Shown: positions 1 to 6,499, counted from the first letter of the stretch. The stretch: 8,528 nt of DNA from Actinomycetota bacterium (GCA_009703445.1 WLGA01000044.1:1-8528); one strand, 5' to 3'. Program-made: numbers and translations. Notes: generated by a model not told the origin, from the letters alone.

Positions 1-779
1 AGGTATCCCTGGACGAAGAACTGAACCACACTGAGCACCGCACCCGCGGCCAGGGCGCTACCAATCGTTGCCGCAACCACGCCCTCAAGGATGAATGGCA
101 GCTGGATGTAGAAGTTACTTGCGCCGACCAATCGCATGATGCCGATCTCGCGTCGGCGCGAGAATGCGCTCAAGCGGATTGTGGTCGAAATCAGGAGTGC
201 TGCCGAGACGAGCATCAATGAAGCGATACCAACGGCAGCGATCGATGCGGCGTTCAAGATGCTGAAAATCTGGTCTAGATAGGTTCTCTGGTCGCGAACT
301 TCTTCAACACCCGCGACTCCGGAGAAACTTTCGGTGATGATCAAACTCTTGCTCGGGTCTTTCAAGCTCACCCAGAATGTCTCGTTCAGTTGGTTCGGCG
401 AGACATACTTGGCCACCGAGTTGCCTGCGAACTGCTCTTGGAACTTGTCGAAAGCCTGCTGGTGGTTTTCGAAGAAATATTCCTTGATGTATGGCTTGAG
501 GACCGGGGACTTGAGTTTCTCCTCGACTGTGGCTCGGAGATCCTCCGACGCTTCGCCCTGAGGGCAGACGTCACCAGGAGAAACCTCGGTGCAAAGGTAA
601 ACCGCGACCTGAGCACGGTCATACCAGTAGTTTTTCATCTGACCGATCTGCAACTGCAACAGCGATGCGGTGCCCACAAAAGTAAGCGAGATGAAGGTGA
701 CCAGGATGACCGAAATCACCATCGAAACATTGCGGCGCAGACCGTGACCGATCTCGCCCATGACGAAACCAAAGCGCAT
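1..779 (-). CDS. ftsX: Cell division protein FtsX, ABC transporter permease (3' end cut by window start)
   Basis: FtsX is the membrane partner of FtsE. The pair does not transport; it couples ATP hydrolysis to activation of periplasmic or cell-wall peptidoglycan hydrolases at the septum (RipC in mycobacteria). The 259 visible residues start MRFGFVMGEIGHGLRRN. They show a cytoplasmic N-terminus, a first helix at about 18-44, an extracytoplasmic domain at about 46-170 and a second helix at about 174-200. The loop RRREIGIMRLVGAS (208-221) is the typical FtsX coupling segment and leads into the third helix; the end of the protein is missing. The outer domain has two close cysteines (C63 and C72) that could form a disulfide; I recall a similar pair in other actinobacterial FtsX. 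The start ATG overlaps the ftsE stop as TAATG, and a GGAG at 787-790 lies seven bases upstream, so translation is probably coupled. Identification is firm. Confidence 0.96.
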   Translation of the reverse strand, partial: MRFGFVMGEIGHGLRRNVSMVISVILVTFISLTFVGTASLLQLQIGQMKNYWYDRAQVAVYLCTEVSPGDVCPQGEASEDLRATVEEKLKSPVLKPYIKEYFFENHQQAFDKFQEQFAGNSVAKYVSPNQLNETFWVSLKDPSKSLIITESFSGVAGVEEVRDQRTYLDQIFSILNAASIAAVGIASLMLVSAALLISTTIRLSAFSRRREIGIMRLVGASNFYIQLPFILEGVVAATIGSALAAGAVLSVVQFFVQGY

Positions 780-1537
780 TAGTTTTCTCCGCCTAGGTTC
801 CAAGACTGATCTACTGCCAAGTTCCATGACTGAACTGGGTGCGAGTCGGTCTGGGTCTTGATGTAACCGGCAGACTTCTGGTCGCGGAAGATCTCGCCAT
901 CTCGCATTTCGACCACGCGCTTCTGCAGGCGGTCGACGATTCCGCGGTCGTGAGTTGCCATCACGACGGTTGTTCCGGCGAGGTTGATGCGCTCGAGCAA
1001 AGCCATAATGCCTTCGCTGGTAGCCGGGTCAAGGTTTCCAGTCGGCTCATCGGCGAGCAAAACGGCAGGTTTGTTCACAATGGCGCGCGCGAGAGCGACT
1101 CGCTGTTGTTCGCCACCTGAAAGCTCACCAGGCAGACGATCAGCCTTGCCCTCCAGGCCAACCATCGCCAAAACGTCTGGCACGGCCTCCTGGATGAACC
1201 CCTGAGACTTGCCGATCACTTCGAGGCTGAAAGCCACATTTTGAGCGACGGTTTTGCTCGGCAAAAGACGGAAATCCTGGAAAACGACCCCGAGCTTGCG
1301 GCGGAAGAACGGGATGCGGCGGCTAGGAATGGCAACCAGGTTCTCACCCATCACGTGGACAGAACCGCTGGTTGGAATGTCTTCGCGAAGCATGAGACGC
1401 ATCAAGGATGATTTGCCGGAACCAGAGGCCCCAACCAAGAAAACGAAATCGCCTTTTTCAATCTCAAGGGAGACGTTTTTCAGCGCTGGGCGCGAGGTTC
1501 CCTTGTATTGTTTGGTGACGTTTTCAATGCGAATCAT
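779..1537 (-). CDS. ftsE: Cell division ATP-binding protein FtsE
   Basis: FtsE is the ABC ATPase that drives FtsX during septal cell-wall hydrolysis; it sits on the inner face of the membrane. Every ABC motif is present: Walker A GASGSGKSS (36-44), Q-loop VFQD (85-88), signature LSGGEQQR (139-146), Walker B VLLADEP (159-165) and the switch histidine in ATHD (H196). The ABC core ends near residue 220. Actinobacterial FtsE is usually about 220-230 residues, so this 252-residue protein has a tail of some 30 residues, ending in two copies of QSWNL spaced eight residues apart. The ATG, giving MIRIENVTK, matches the usual FtsE N-terminus. It lies 12 bases after the prfB stop with only a weak GAG as ribosome site, so prfB and ftsE are probably co-transcribed. 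The stop overlaps the ftsX start by one base. Confidence 0.97.
   Translation of the reverse strand: MIRIENVTKQYKGTSRPALKNVSLEIEKGDFVFLVGASGSGKSSLMRLMLREDIPTSGSVHVMGENLVAIPSRRIPFFRRKLGVVFQDFRLLPSKTVAQNVAFSLEVIGKSQGFIQEAVPDVLAMVGLEGKADRLPGELSGGEQQRVALARAIVNKPAVLLADEPTGNLDPATSEGIMALLERINLAGTTVVMATHDRGIVDRLQKRVVEMRDGEIFRDQKSAGYIKTQTDSHPVQSWNLAVDQSWNLGGEN
794..832 (-). repeat. Imperfect tandem duplication in the ftsE 3' end
   Basis: Codons 236-248 of ftsE encode QSWNL, three spacer residues (AVD), then QSWNL again. At DNA level two similar stretches of about 19 bases (sharing CAGTC-TGGAAC, with a few mismatches) lie 24 bases apart. The period is exactly eight codons, as expected from a small in-frame duplication. 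The codons have drifted at several positions, so it is not a very recent event. Effect on function is unknown. Confidence 0.7.
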
Positions 1538-1549
1538 GATGGCTCAAGC

Positions 1550-2656
1550 CTAGTCTTGAACGCGCTTGCGCCAGCGGATTCCCGCGGCAATAAAACCATC
1601 CAAGTCGCCGTCAAACACCGCATTCGGGTTGTTTTGCTCATGCTCTGTGCGCAGATCCTTGACCATTTGATAAGGAGCTAAGACGTATGAGCGCATCTGC
1701 TCTCCCCAGCTGGCTTTGACGTCACCGGCAATCTGCTTTTTCTTGGCATCTTCTTCGCGGCGACGAATTTCAAGCAATCGCGACTGAAGCACTCGCATCG
1801 CGGCGGCTTTGTTCTGAATCTGACTCTTCTCGTTCTGGCAACTGACCACTGTGCCAGTCGGGATGTGAGTGATTCGAACAGCCGAGTCTGTCGTATTCAC
1901 GCTCTGACCACCGGGGCCGGATGAGCGGAAAACGTCGATTCGAATCTCATTGTCTGGGATGTCAATCGCTTCGGTTACCTCGACCAGAGGAACGACTTCG
2001 ACCGCGGCAAAAGAAGTCTGGCGCTTGCCGGCTGCGCCAAAGGGGCTCATGCGAACCAAACGGTGCGTGCCGGCCTCCACCGACAAAGTTCCAAAGGCGT
2101 AAGGTGCGTCGACTTCGAAGGTGGCCGACTTGATGCCTGCTCCTTCGGCGAAAGAGGTGTCAAGAACTGAGACCGGCATTTTGTGGCGCTCGGCATAGCG
2201 AAGGTACATGCGCATCAACATTTCAGCGAAGTCGGTGGCGTCATCGCCACCGGCACCTGATCGGATTGTGATTACGGCTGCGCGAGAGTCATACTCCCCG
2301 TTCAAAAGGGTCTGAATCTCGAGTTCAGAAATATCCGACTGCAAGCCAACCAGCTCTGATTTGGCCTCGGACTGAGCGCCAGAGTCTCCCTCGGCATTTG
2401 CCATCTCAATCAGCACCTCGAGGTCATCGAGACGCGCGTCAACATCCTTGAGTCGCGTGAGCATTGCCTGCTTGTGCGAGAGTTTGCTGGTGACCGACTG
2501 AGCGTTCGCTGGGTCATCCCAGAGATTTGGGTCACCCGCTGCAGCCTTCAGGTCTTCTACCTCGAGGATGAGCTTAGGTTCATCGACCACATGGCGAATA
2601 TCGCCAAAAGTGGAGCGAAGCTCGCGAATCTCTGAGGTTAGGTCTAGGTCTGCCAT
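1550..2656 (-). CDS. prfB: Peptide chain release factor 2 (RF2)
   Basis: RF2 recognises UGA and UAA stop codons on the ribosome and releases the finished protein. The tripeptide that reads the stop codon, SPF, is at 206-208 and the catalytic GGQ is at 251-253 (both numbered from the upstream GTG; subtract two from the chosen ATG). The following stretch, NTTDSAVRITHIPTG, is the usual RF2 context. The length of about 368 residues is normal. The frame is continuous, so the autoregulatory +1 frameshift known from E. coli prfB is absent. Two starts are possible: GTG at 2662 or ATG at 2656. A GGAG five bases before the ATG, which would touch the GTG, favours the ATG (MADLDLTSEIREL). It is first gene of the prfB-ftsE-ftsX operon. 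A weak minus-strand CATTAT (2684-2689) could be its -10 box. Confidence 0.97.
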   Translation of the reverse strand: MADLDLTSEIRELRSTFGDIRHVVDEPKLILEVEDLKAAAGDPNLWDDPANAQSVTSKLSHKQAMLTRLKDVDARLDDLEVLIEMANAEGDSGAQSEAKSELVGLQSDISELEIQTLLNGEYDSRAAVITIRSGAGGDDATDFAEMLMRMYLRYAERHKMPVSVLDTSFAEGAGIKSATFEVDAPYAFGTLSVEAGTHRLVRMSPFGAAGKRQTSFAAVEVVPLVEVTEAIDIPDNEIRIDVFRSSGPGGQSVNTTDSAVRITHIPTGTVVSCQNEKSQIQNKAAAMRVLQSRLLEIRRREEDAKKKQIAGDVKASWGEQMRSYVLAPYQMVKDLRTEHEQNNPNAVFDGDLDGFIAAGIRWRKRVQD

Positions 2657-2682
2657 TGCCACTCCAGTCTAGGCGAGAGACC

Positions 2683-2688
2683 GATAAT
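2683..2688 (+). promoter_or_regulatory. Candidate -10 box giving a leaderless MFS mRNA
   Basis: GATAAT matches the TATAAT consensus at five of six positions. It ends six bases before the GTG start of the MFS gene, which is the usual distance from a -10 box to the first transcribed base, so transcription would begin at the start codon itself. No convincing -35 box is visible: the best TTGCCA at 2656-2661 is 21 bases away, which is too far. Confidence 0.5.
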
Positions 2689-2694
2689 GGTTAG

Positions 2695-3873
2695 GTGACC
2701 AAAACCGAGCAGCCATTCAAGATCAAGTCGTTGGTCTACCCGGTTTTCTTGCCGTCTTTCTTATTCTCTGTCGGCGAAGCCGCATTGATTCCGGTTATCC
2801 CGGCGAGCGCCGAAGGCTTCGGTGCAGACCTAGCAACTGCGGGCTTCATTGCCGGTCTGGGAATGCTGGGCACGCTCTTTGCAGACATCCCAGCAGCCAG
2901 GATTGTGAACCACTTCGGCGAGCGCAAAGCGATGATTTACGCGGCGGCTGTTGCGGCTACCGGCATCCTGTTTGCGGTTTTTGCAACCAACATGATCATG
3001 CTCTCGCTTGGAATCCTGATCACCGGTGCCTGCCACGCGATTTTTGGACTTGCCCGCCACGGATACATCGCCGAGGTTGTGCCGGTTGAAAAGCGCGGCC
3101 GTTCGCTTGCGATTCTCGGTGGCGCCTTCAGAGCCGGCGGCTTTGTCGGCCCGCTTCTTGGAGCTGTGGTGATTGCCACCATCGGCGTTTCTGCGGTTTT
3201 CTGGCTCCCGGTTATCTTTAGCTTGCTGGCCGGGTTTATTTTGCTGAGCACGAAGCCCGGTGCGATGGCCGACACTCCCCCTAATCAGGGCCACAGCATC
3301 TTCTTCATCGCGAGACGCGAGAACCGTAAGCTACGGACTCTCGGTCTGGCAGCCAGCACCTTAGCAATCGCTCGAACTGCCCGAACTATCGGTCTGCCAC
3401 TCTGGGCTCTGTACATAAACCTGCCGGTGGAGACCGCCGCGCTCTACATCGGCATCGCCGGAGCCTTGGACTTCGCCCTCTTCTACACATCCGGCCAAGT
3501 TGTCGACCGTTTTGGTCGCCGCTGGGCTGCAATGCCAACTCTCACAGGTATGGCCGTCTCACTCTTCGCCCTCACCCTGGCCCACGATGCCACCGGGTTC
3601 CTTTTGGTTGCCCTGGCCCTAAGCCTCAGCAACGCATTGGGAAGTGGCCTAGTGATGGTTATCGGCGCCGATTTGGCCCCCAAGGACGCTAGAAACGAGT
3701 TCTTGGCCTTCTATCGCCTCATGATTGACGGCGGTGTAGCCATGACCGCACCCGCTTTATCGCTAATGACCGTAATCTTCGGGCTTCCAGTAGCGATTGC
3801 TGGCTTCGGAGTTATCAGCCTCGCTGGCGCAGTTGGCATGTGGCGATACATTCCGAAGTTTGAGATCAACTAG
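2695..3873 (+). CDS. MFS transporter, probable 12-helix efflux (drug:H+ antiporter type)
   Basis: This is a 392-residue integral membrane protein of the major facilitator superfamily, of ordinary length for twelve helices. The conserved loop between helices 2 and 3 is present in modified form in the N half (59-79, ending VNHFGERKA). It is canonical in the C half (GQVVDRFGRRW, 267-277), which marks the internal two-fold repeat. RHGYIAEVVPVEKRGRSLA (120-138) follows helix 4, and GGFVGPLLGA (148-157) resembles the helix-5 antiporter motif of proton-driven exporters. A soluble loop at about 187-212 separates the halves. Substrate cannot be told from sequence. The GTG at 2695 is the only upstream start, because an in-frame TAG directly precedes it and no further ATG occurs until about residue 57. 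No ribosome site is visible. The gene is divergent from prfB by 38 bases and converges on the pilus operon. Confidence 0.9.
   Translation: MTKTEQPFKIKSLVYPVFLPSFLFSVGEAALIPVIPASAEGFGADLATAGFIAGLGMLGTLFADIPAARIVNHFGERKAMIYAAAVAATGILFAVFATNMIMLSLGILITGACHAIFGLARHGYIAEVVPVEKRGRSLAILGGAFRAGGFVGPLLGAVVIATIGVSAVFWLPVIFSLLAGFILLSTKPGAMADTPPNQGHSIFFIARRENRKLRTLGLAASTLAIARTARTIGLPLWALYINLPVETAALYIGIAGALDFALFYTSGQVVDRFGRRWAAMPTLTGMAVSLFALTLAHDATGFLLVALALSLSNALGSGLVMVIGADLAPKDARNEFLAFYRLMIDGGVAMTAPALSLMTVIFGLPVAIAGFGVISLAGAVGMWRYIPKFEIN
3870..3873. other. CTAG shared by two convergent stop codons
   Basis: The palindrome CTAG holds the TAG stop of the plus-strand MFS gene (3871-3873) and the TAG stop of the minus-strand pilus operon (3870-3872). 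The two coding regions therefore overlap tail to tail by four bases. No hairpin terminator lies between them, so each transcript probably runs into the other gene unless it is stopped by other means. Confidence 0.9.
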
Positions 3874-4244
3874 CCAGCCCTAGCTGCACCCCGCCCACAG
3901 ACTTCAATCTTGGGCAACTCAACCAACCTGGGCAACGCCGGCTGCCAAACTGAACAAATCGTCACTTCGACAGTCAATCCGTCGACCACGTTTTCTGCCG
4001 CAACTCTCAACTCCTTGATACCGAGGCCACCAGTTTCACGGATAAAAACAGCCGCGGGTACGTGGTATCTCGCATTGCTGAGTGCGGCGTACTCAGCCAG
4101 CGATGTGAGGTGCCGTTGCAACAAGAAAACGGAGCTGGCAGAGGCAAAAACCAAAATTGTCGCCAAACTGATCAAGGCCAAACCAATTCCAAGAGGAGCA
4201 GAAGAACCCGCCTCTAGATTCGATTGAACGATTCTCTTGCTCAT
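3870..4244 (-). CDS. TadE-like small protein at the end of the Tad operon (Rv3654c-type)
   Basis: This is a 124-residue protein with one N-terminal membrane helix (about 17-43), preceded by EAGSSAP, and a short outer domain. The layout and the following HLTSLAEYAALSNARY stretch resemble the last protein of mycobacterial Tad loci (the Rv3654c / TIGR03816 'helicase/secretion neighborhood TadE-like' family). I assign it by pattern and position, not by a search. The acidic residue expected five positions after the processing glycine in true pseudopilins is absent. Two cysteines (C97 in VTICSVW and C116 in IEVCGRG) could pair outside the cell. The start ATG overlaps the stop of the preceding gene as ATGA, which implies coupled translation. 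It is the last gene of the operon, and its stop overlaps that of the convergent MFS gene. A likely role is minor pilin or filament accessory. Confidence 0.75.
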   Translation of the reverse strand: MSKRIVQSNLEAGSSAPLGIGLALISLATILVFASASSVFLLQRHLTSLAEYAALSNARYHVPAAVFIRETGGLGIKELRVAAENVVDGLTVEVTICSVWQPALPRLVELPKIEVCGRGAARAG

Positions 4245-4591
4245 CTTTGGAGGGCTCCCTTAGATACAGCTAGACCAATGCGAGTCTCGATAAAAACCCA
4301 GGCAGCGTCTTCTTTGCAATCATTCGGCTTGCATGTGATTGTTACAAGGATTCGTCTGGGATCCAATCGATAGTCGGCGGCTAACTGCTGGGCTCTCTCC
4401 AACGGCTCTCGGTTTAGCAGCACGTAAGACCTTAATGAGTCCCGGGTGATTGCTTCGGCTGCGAGTTGATCATGCTGCAAAGCAACTAGGCTGATTGCGA
4501 AAAGCACCAGAGGAATCTGCAGCAAAAGCCCGAAGCCGATGAACTCGATTACCGCAGACCCGCGGTCATCCTTGAAGTTCGCAGATGGCAC
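4241..4591 (-). CDS. TadE-like pseudopilin
   Basis: TadE-like proteins are minor pseudopilins thought to start or stabilise Tad/Flp filaments. This one carries a clear signature, DDRGSAVIEF (residues 8-17 from the chosen start): a glycine followed five residues later by glutamate, then a helix of about 20 hydrophobic residues (17-37). The outer domain has two cysteines, C87 and C92 (CKPNDC). A longer reading from an ATG at 4633 exists, but it would overlap the upstream gene by 68 bases and has no ribosome site. GTG at 4591 has GGGAG (4599-4603) seven bases upstream and gives 116 residues with a 26-base overlap; GTG at 4597 is the alternative. Its stop overlaps the next start by four bases (ATGA). 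Prepilin-peptidase cleavage after G11 is inferred. Confidence 0.82.
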   Translation of the reverse strand: MPSANFKDDRGSAVIEFIGFGLLLQIPLVLFAISLVALQHDQLAAEAITRDSLRSYVLLNREPLERAQQLAADYRLDPRRILVTITCKPNDCKEDAAWVFIETRIGLAVSKGALQR

Positions 4592-4943
4592 GCGCACTCT
4601 CCCTGATCGGGCGGACAACGGCCAAAAGCCCAATAGCTAGAGGGCGCAGAGTCACCGTCACGTCGTATGTGCAACCCTCGCTGGAGATGTTGCGATTCAC
4701 CACCGCCCCGGGCGAAAAAGTCCCCGACAATACCGCGCGCAATCTTGTCAAAGCTCGATCTGTCGCCGTTGTGGAATCCTGATCAGCCAAGGCGGCAAAA
4801 CGAGCTGTGTCTACCGCGATGTCCTGAGCAATGTTTTTTGCAAAGCCATTTATGGAGATTCCGATTACAGACAGCGACAGCAGCACCATTGGGATAGAGA
4901 CAAGGATGAAATCTACTGGCGCTGAGCCTCTAGAACGCCACAA
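4566..4943 (-). CDS. TadE-like pseudopilin with a TTG start
   Basis: This is a 125-residue protein with the N-terminal pattern RGSAPVDFILVSIP (5-18): a processing-type glycine, then aspartate rather than glutamate at the fifth position, followed by a hydrophobic helix (about 12-34). The outer domain contains many threonines and valines typical of TadE-like proteins and two cysteines (C91 in EGCTYD and C121 in AICELQG). TTG at 4943 is chosen because an in-frame TGA lies three codons upstream and the next ATG falls inside the membrane helix. It has no clear ribosome site and overlaps the preceding small gene by 14 bases, so translation probably depends on coupling. In mycobacterial loci one TadE follows the Flp-like gene; here two TadE-like genes do, plus the Rv3654c-like one. 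Probable role: minor subunit of the Tad filament. Confidence 0.8.
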   Translation of the reverse strand: MWRSRGSAPVDFILVSIPMVLLSLSVIGISINGFAKNIAQDIAVDTARFAALADQDSTTATDRALTRLRAVLSGTFSPGAVVNRNISSEGCTYDVTVTLRPLAIGLLAVVRPIRESARAICELQG

Positions 4944-5100
4944 CTTTATTCATGGCCTGGTCGAAGACGCTCTTTAGTGCTGGAGCAGCTGCCGCCCACA
5001 TCAAGACCACCAACCCAGCAGTCATAAGGGTTATGAGAACCCAACCTGGCACGTCACCGTTATCCGCCGATAAGGTTCCTCGTGTTTTGCGCATTTGCAT
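4930..5100 (-). CDS. 56-aa hydrophobic protein in the Flp-pilin position of the Tad operon
   Basis: The translation begins MQMRKTRGTLSADNGD and continues with a single hydrophobic helix, PGWVLITLMTAGLVVLMWAAAAP (18-40, written here in part: PGWVLITLM, then TAGLVVLMW), ending in an amphipathic LKSVFDQAMNKVV tail. Size, topology and position directly after tadC fit the major Flp-type pilin slot. However, the glycine at 15 is followed by DVPGW, so the glutamate-tyrosine pair typical of Flp pilins is missing. I recall similar GDVPGWVL proteins in Microbacteriaceae, but the function is not known to me. It has the best ribosome site in the operon, AGGAGAG three bases before the ATG, starting within the tadC stop codon (TAGGAGAG). 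That suggests high expression, as expected of a major subunit. It lies eight bases after tadC and overlaps the next gene by 14. Confidence 0.85.
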   Translation of the reverse strand: MQMRKTRGTLSADNGDVPGWVLITLMTAGLVVLMWAAAAPALKSVFDQAMNKVVAF

Positions 5101-5108
5101 AATCTCTC

Positions 5109-5744
5109 CTAGATGTAATCGATGTTTAGAAGTTGAAGGCTTGGGTAGACCGCAAATAGCACCGTCACAGGCAGGATAAGGAAAATCAGCGGAATCAGCA
5201 TTCTTGTTTCGTTGCGACCGGCCTGTTTTAGAAGGTCGTGTCTGAGCTCTGCCCTTGTACTTTCTGCAAGGTTCCGGAGCATTTGTGACAGTGGAGTGCC
5301 TCGACGAAGAGCCATCGAGAGCTTGTTCGTGAATTCGACAATTTGGCGCTGTGGCAAGTTCCTCGCGAGCCAGGTGAGCTCTGTTTCGAGGTCGGCTCCT
5401 AGTTCAAGAGCCAAAAGCACCTTCTTAAGAGATTCTGCAAGAACGCCATTCGCCCTGGGTGTCACTCTCGCGAGCGCGGCAAACAAGCCATCGCCGGCAG
5501 AGAGAGATACCGCCATGAGTTCAAGAATTTCAGGCAATTCGGACATTGCAGAGTGAAGCCTCCGTCGAGAGACCAACCTCGATCGAATCGCTCCCCGGTA
5601 GATGAGGAGCCGTGTCGAGAACAGGTTTGGACCGCTCTCGGGCTTCCGTAGCCTGTTCGACAGCGAATTACTTGACTTGAGAAAAATCGCTTGGGCAAAC
5701 AAATACGTACCAAACGCCGCAAACAGAGCCAGTGCGATTGTCAC
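5109..5744 (-). CDS. tadC: TadC, type II secretion F-family membrane protein
   Basis: TadC pairs with TadB in the cytoplasmic membrane to form the platform on which the TadA ATPase extrudes pilin subunits. The 211 residues have an N-terminal helix (1-20), a basic linker, and a T2SSF domain beginning at SELPEILELMAVSLSAGDG (68-86). A second conserved segment is at about 130-175, and a C-terminal helix RMLIPLIFLILPVTVLFAV (181-199) follows a GRNETR stretch typical of TadC. The length is in the range of the short mycobacterial TadC. GTG is the start codon; it overlaps the tadB stop as GTGA, with no good ribosome site, so it is probably translated by re-initiation. The stop TAG is part of the strong ribosome site of the next small gene. 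Confidence 0.92.
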   Translation of the reverse strand: MTIALALFAAFGTYLFAQAIFLKSSNSLSNRLRKPESGPNLFSTRLLIYRGAIRSRLVSRRRLHSAMSELPEILELMAVSLSAGDGLFAALARVTPRANGVLAESLKKVLLALELGADLETELTWLARNLPQRQIVEFTNKLSMALRRGTPLSQMLRNLAESTRAELRHDLLKQAGRNETRMLIPLIFLILPVTVLFAVYPSLQLLNIDYI

Positions 5745-6499
5745 GCGAACACCCGCGGGCTTACCGATAATCCACCAAGGAATTGAATGAGTCGAAACGC
5801 AAACACCGAAACCGCGAGGCCGAGGAACAGAATCATCGACCCCTCGGACGAAGCGTAGGCTCTGGCGTTCTCAGGCCTGGTTGCCAGCATGGCAACAATA
5901 AGCCACGGTGCACCGACAGCGATTTTGGCCGTGCCGGTGATCCACCCTAGTTTTGATGCGATTTCGCCACTAAAAGCCAATTCCTGACGAATGAGTTGCG
6001 ACTGATTTTTTAGCGAATCTAGTAAGCCGCCCCCGCCAGCCTCGCTTACAAGCCTGAGTAGTTCAAGCAGTCGATCAGAGTGGACGTTTCCAAGTTTCGC
6101 CTTTAACGCATCCAGGGACGCCACAAGCGTTTCGCCTCTTTCGATGTCATCGCGGAAAACGACGAATTCCGGTCTCAAGGCAATCGGGCCTTCATCTGCT
6201 AAATTCATGAGGCTGTCGGCAACAGATGCTCCGGCGGAAATAGACGAAATTATGGAGTCCAAAACTTCGGGCCAAAGCGCAGCTAGGTTTGACTGGCGCG
6301 ATTTAGCCCTCGAATTCAGAAGATCCAACAGGAGCCCAATTGCCCCAACGGAGACACTGACCGCTAGTGCAAAAATGGACGTCAACTCGTAAGAGATGAA
6401 CCCCACCGAAAAACCAACTAAAAGCAAGAAAGCCAGTGCGGCGCTTACGGACTTATTGGCTAGACCTGCGCCGTCAAGTGTTGCCCGGAGCCAATTCAC
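5741..6499 (-). CDS. tadB: TadB, type II secretion F-family membrane protein
   Basis: TadB is the second integral membrane platform protein of the Tad pilus machine. The 252 residues show two N-terminal helices (about 18-38 and 42-60), a cytoplasmic T2SSF domain starting LWPEVLDSIISSISAGAS (75-92) and running to about 185, and two C-terminal helices (190-207 and 221-243). SEAGGGGLLDSLKNQS (152-167) is the second conserved block. Length agrees with actinobacterial TadB. The GTG start overlaps the tadA stop by four bases (GTGA), the same arrangement as between tadB and tadC. This suggests a fixed ratio of the three core proteins. Confidence 0.93.
   Translation of the reverse strand: MNWLRATLDGAGLANKSVSAALAFLLLVGFSVGFISYELTSIFALAVSVSVGAIGLLLDLLNSRAKSRQSNLAALWPEVLDSIISSISAGASVADSLMNLADEGPIALRPEFVVFRDDIERGETLVASLDALKAKLGNVHSDRLLELLRLVSEAGGGGLLDSLKNQSQLIRQELAFSGEIASKLGWITGTAKIAVGAPWLIVAMLATRPENARAYASSEGSMILFLGLAVSVFAFRLIQFLGGLSVSPRVFA

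Noticed and set aside
390..782. Long plus-strand frame of 130 codons opposite ftsX, and similar long frames opposite the MFS gene and tad genes
   Set aside because: They lie entirely antisense to well-recognised genes, have low-complexity or charged composition without family motifs, and are shadows of the real reading frames.
1541..1550. Inverted repeat GGCTTGAGCC between prfB and ftsE
   Set aside because: A four-base stem with a two-base loop cannot form a stable hairpin and there is no T run; not a terminator.
2642..2673. Direct repeat GTCTAGG (2642-2648 and 2667-2673) around the prfB start as a possible operator
   Set aside because: It is only seven bases, one copy is inside coding sequence, and the 25-base spacing is not helically meaningful in an obvious way; chance is likely.
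4592..4633. Longer start (ATG at 4633) for the second TadE-like gene
   Set aside because: It would overlap the preceding gene by 68 bases, lacks a ribosome site and adds a basic, non-conserved-looking stretch before the pseudopilin signature.
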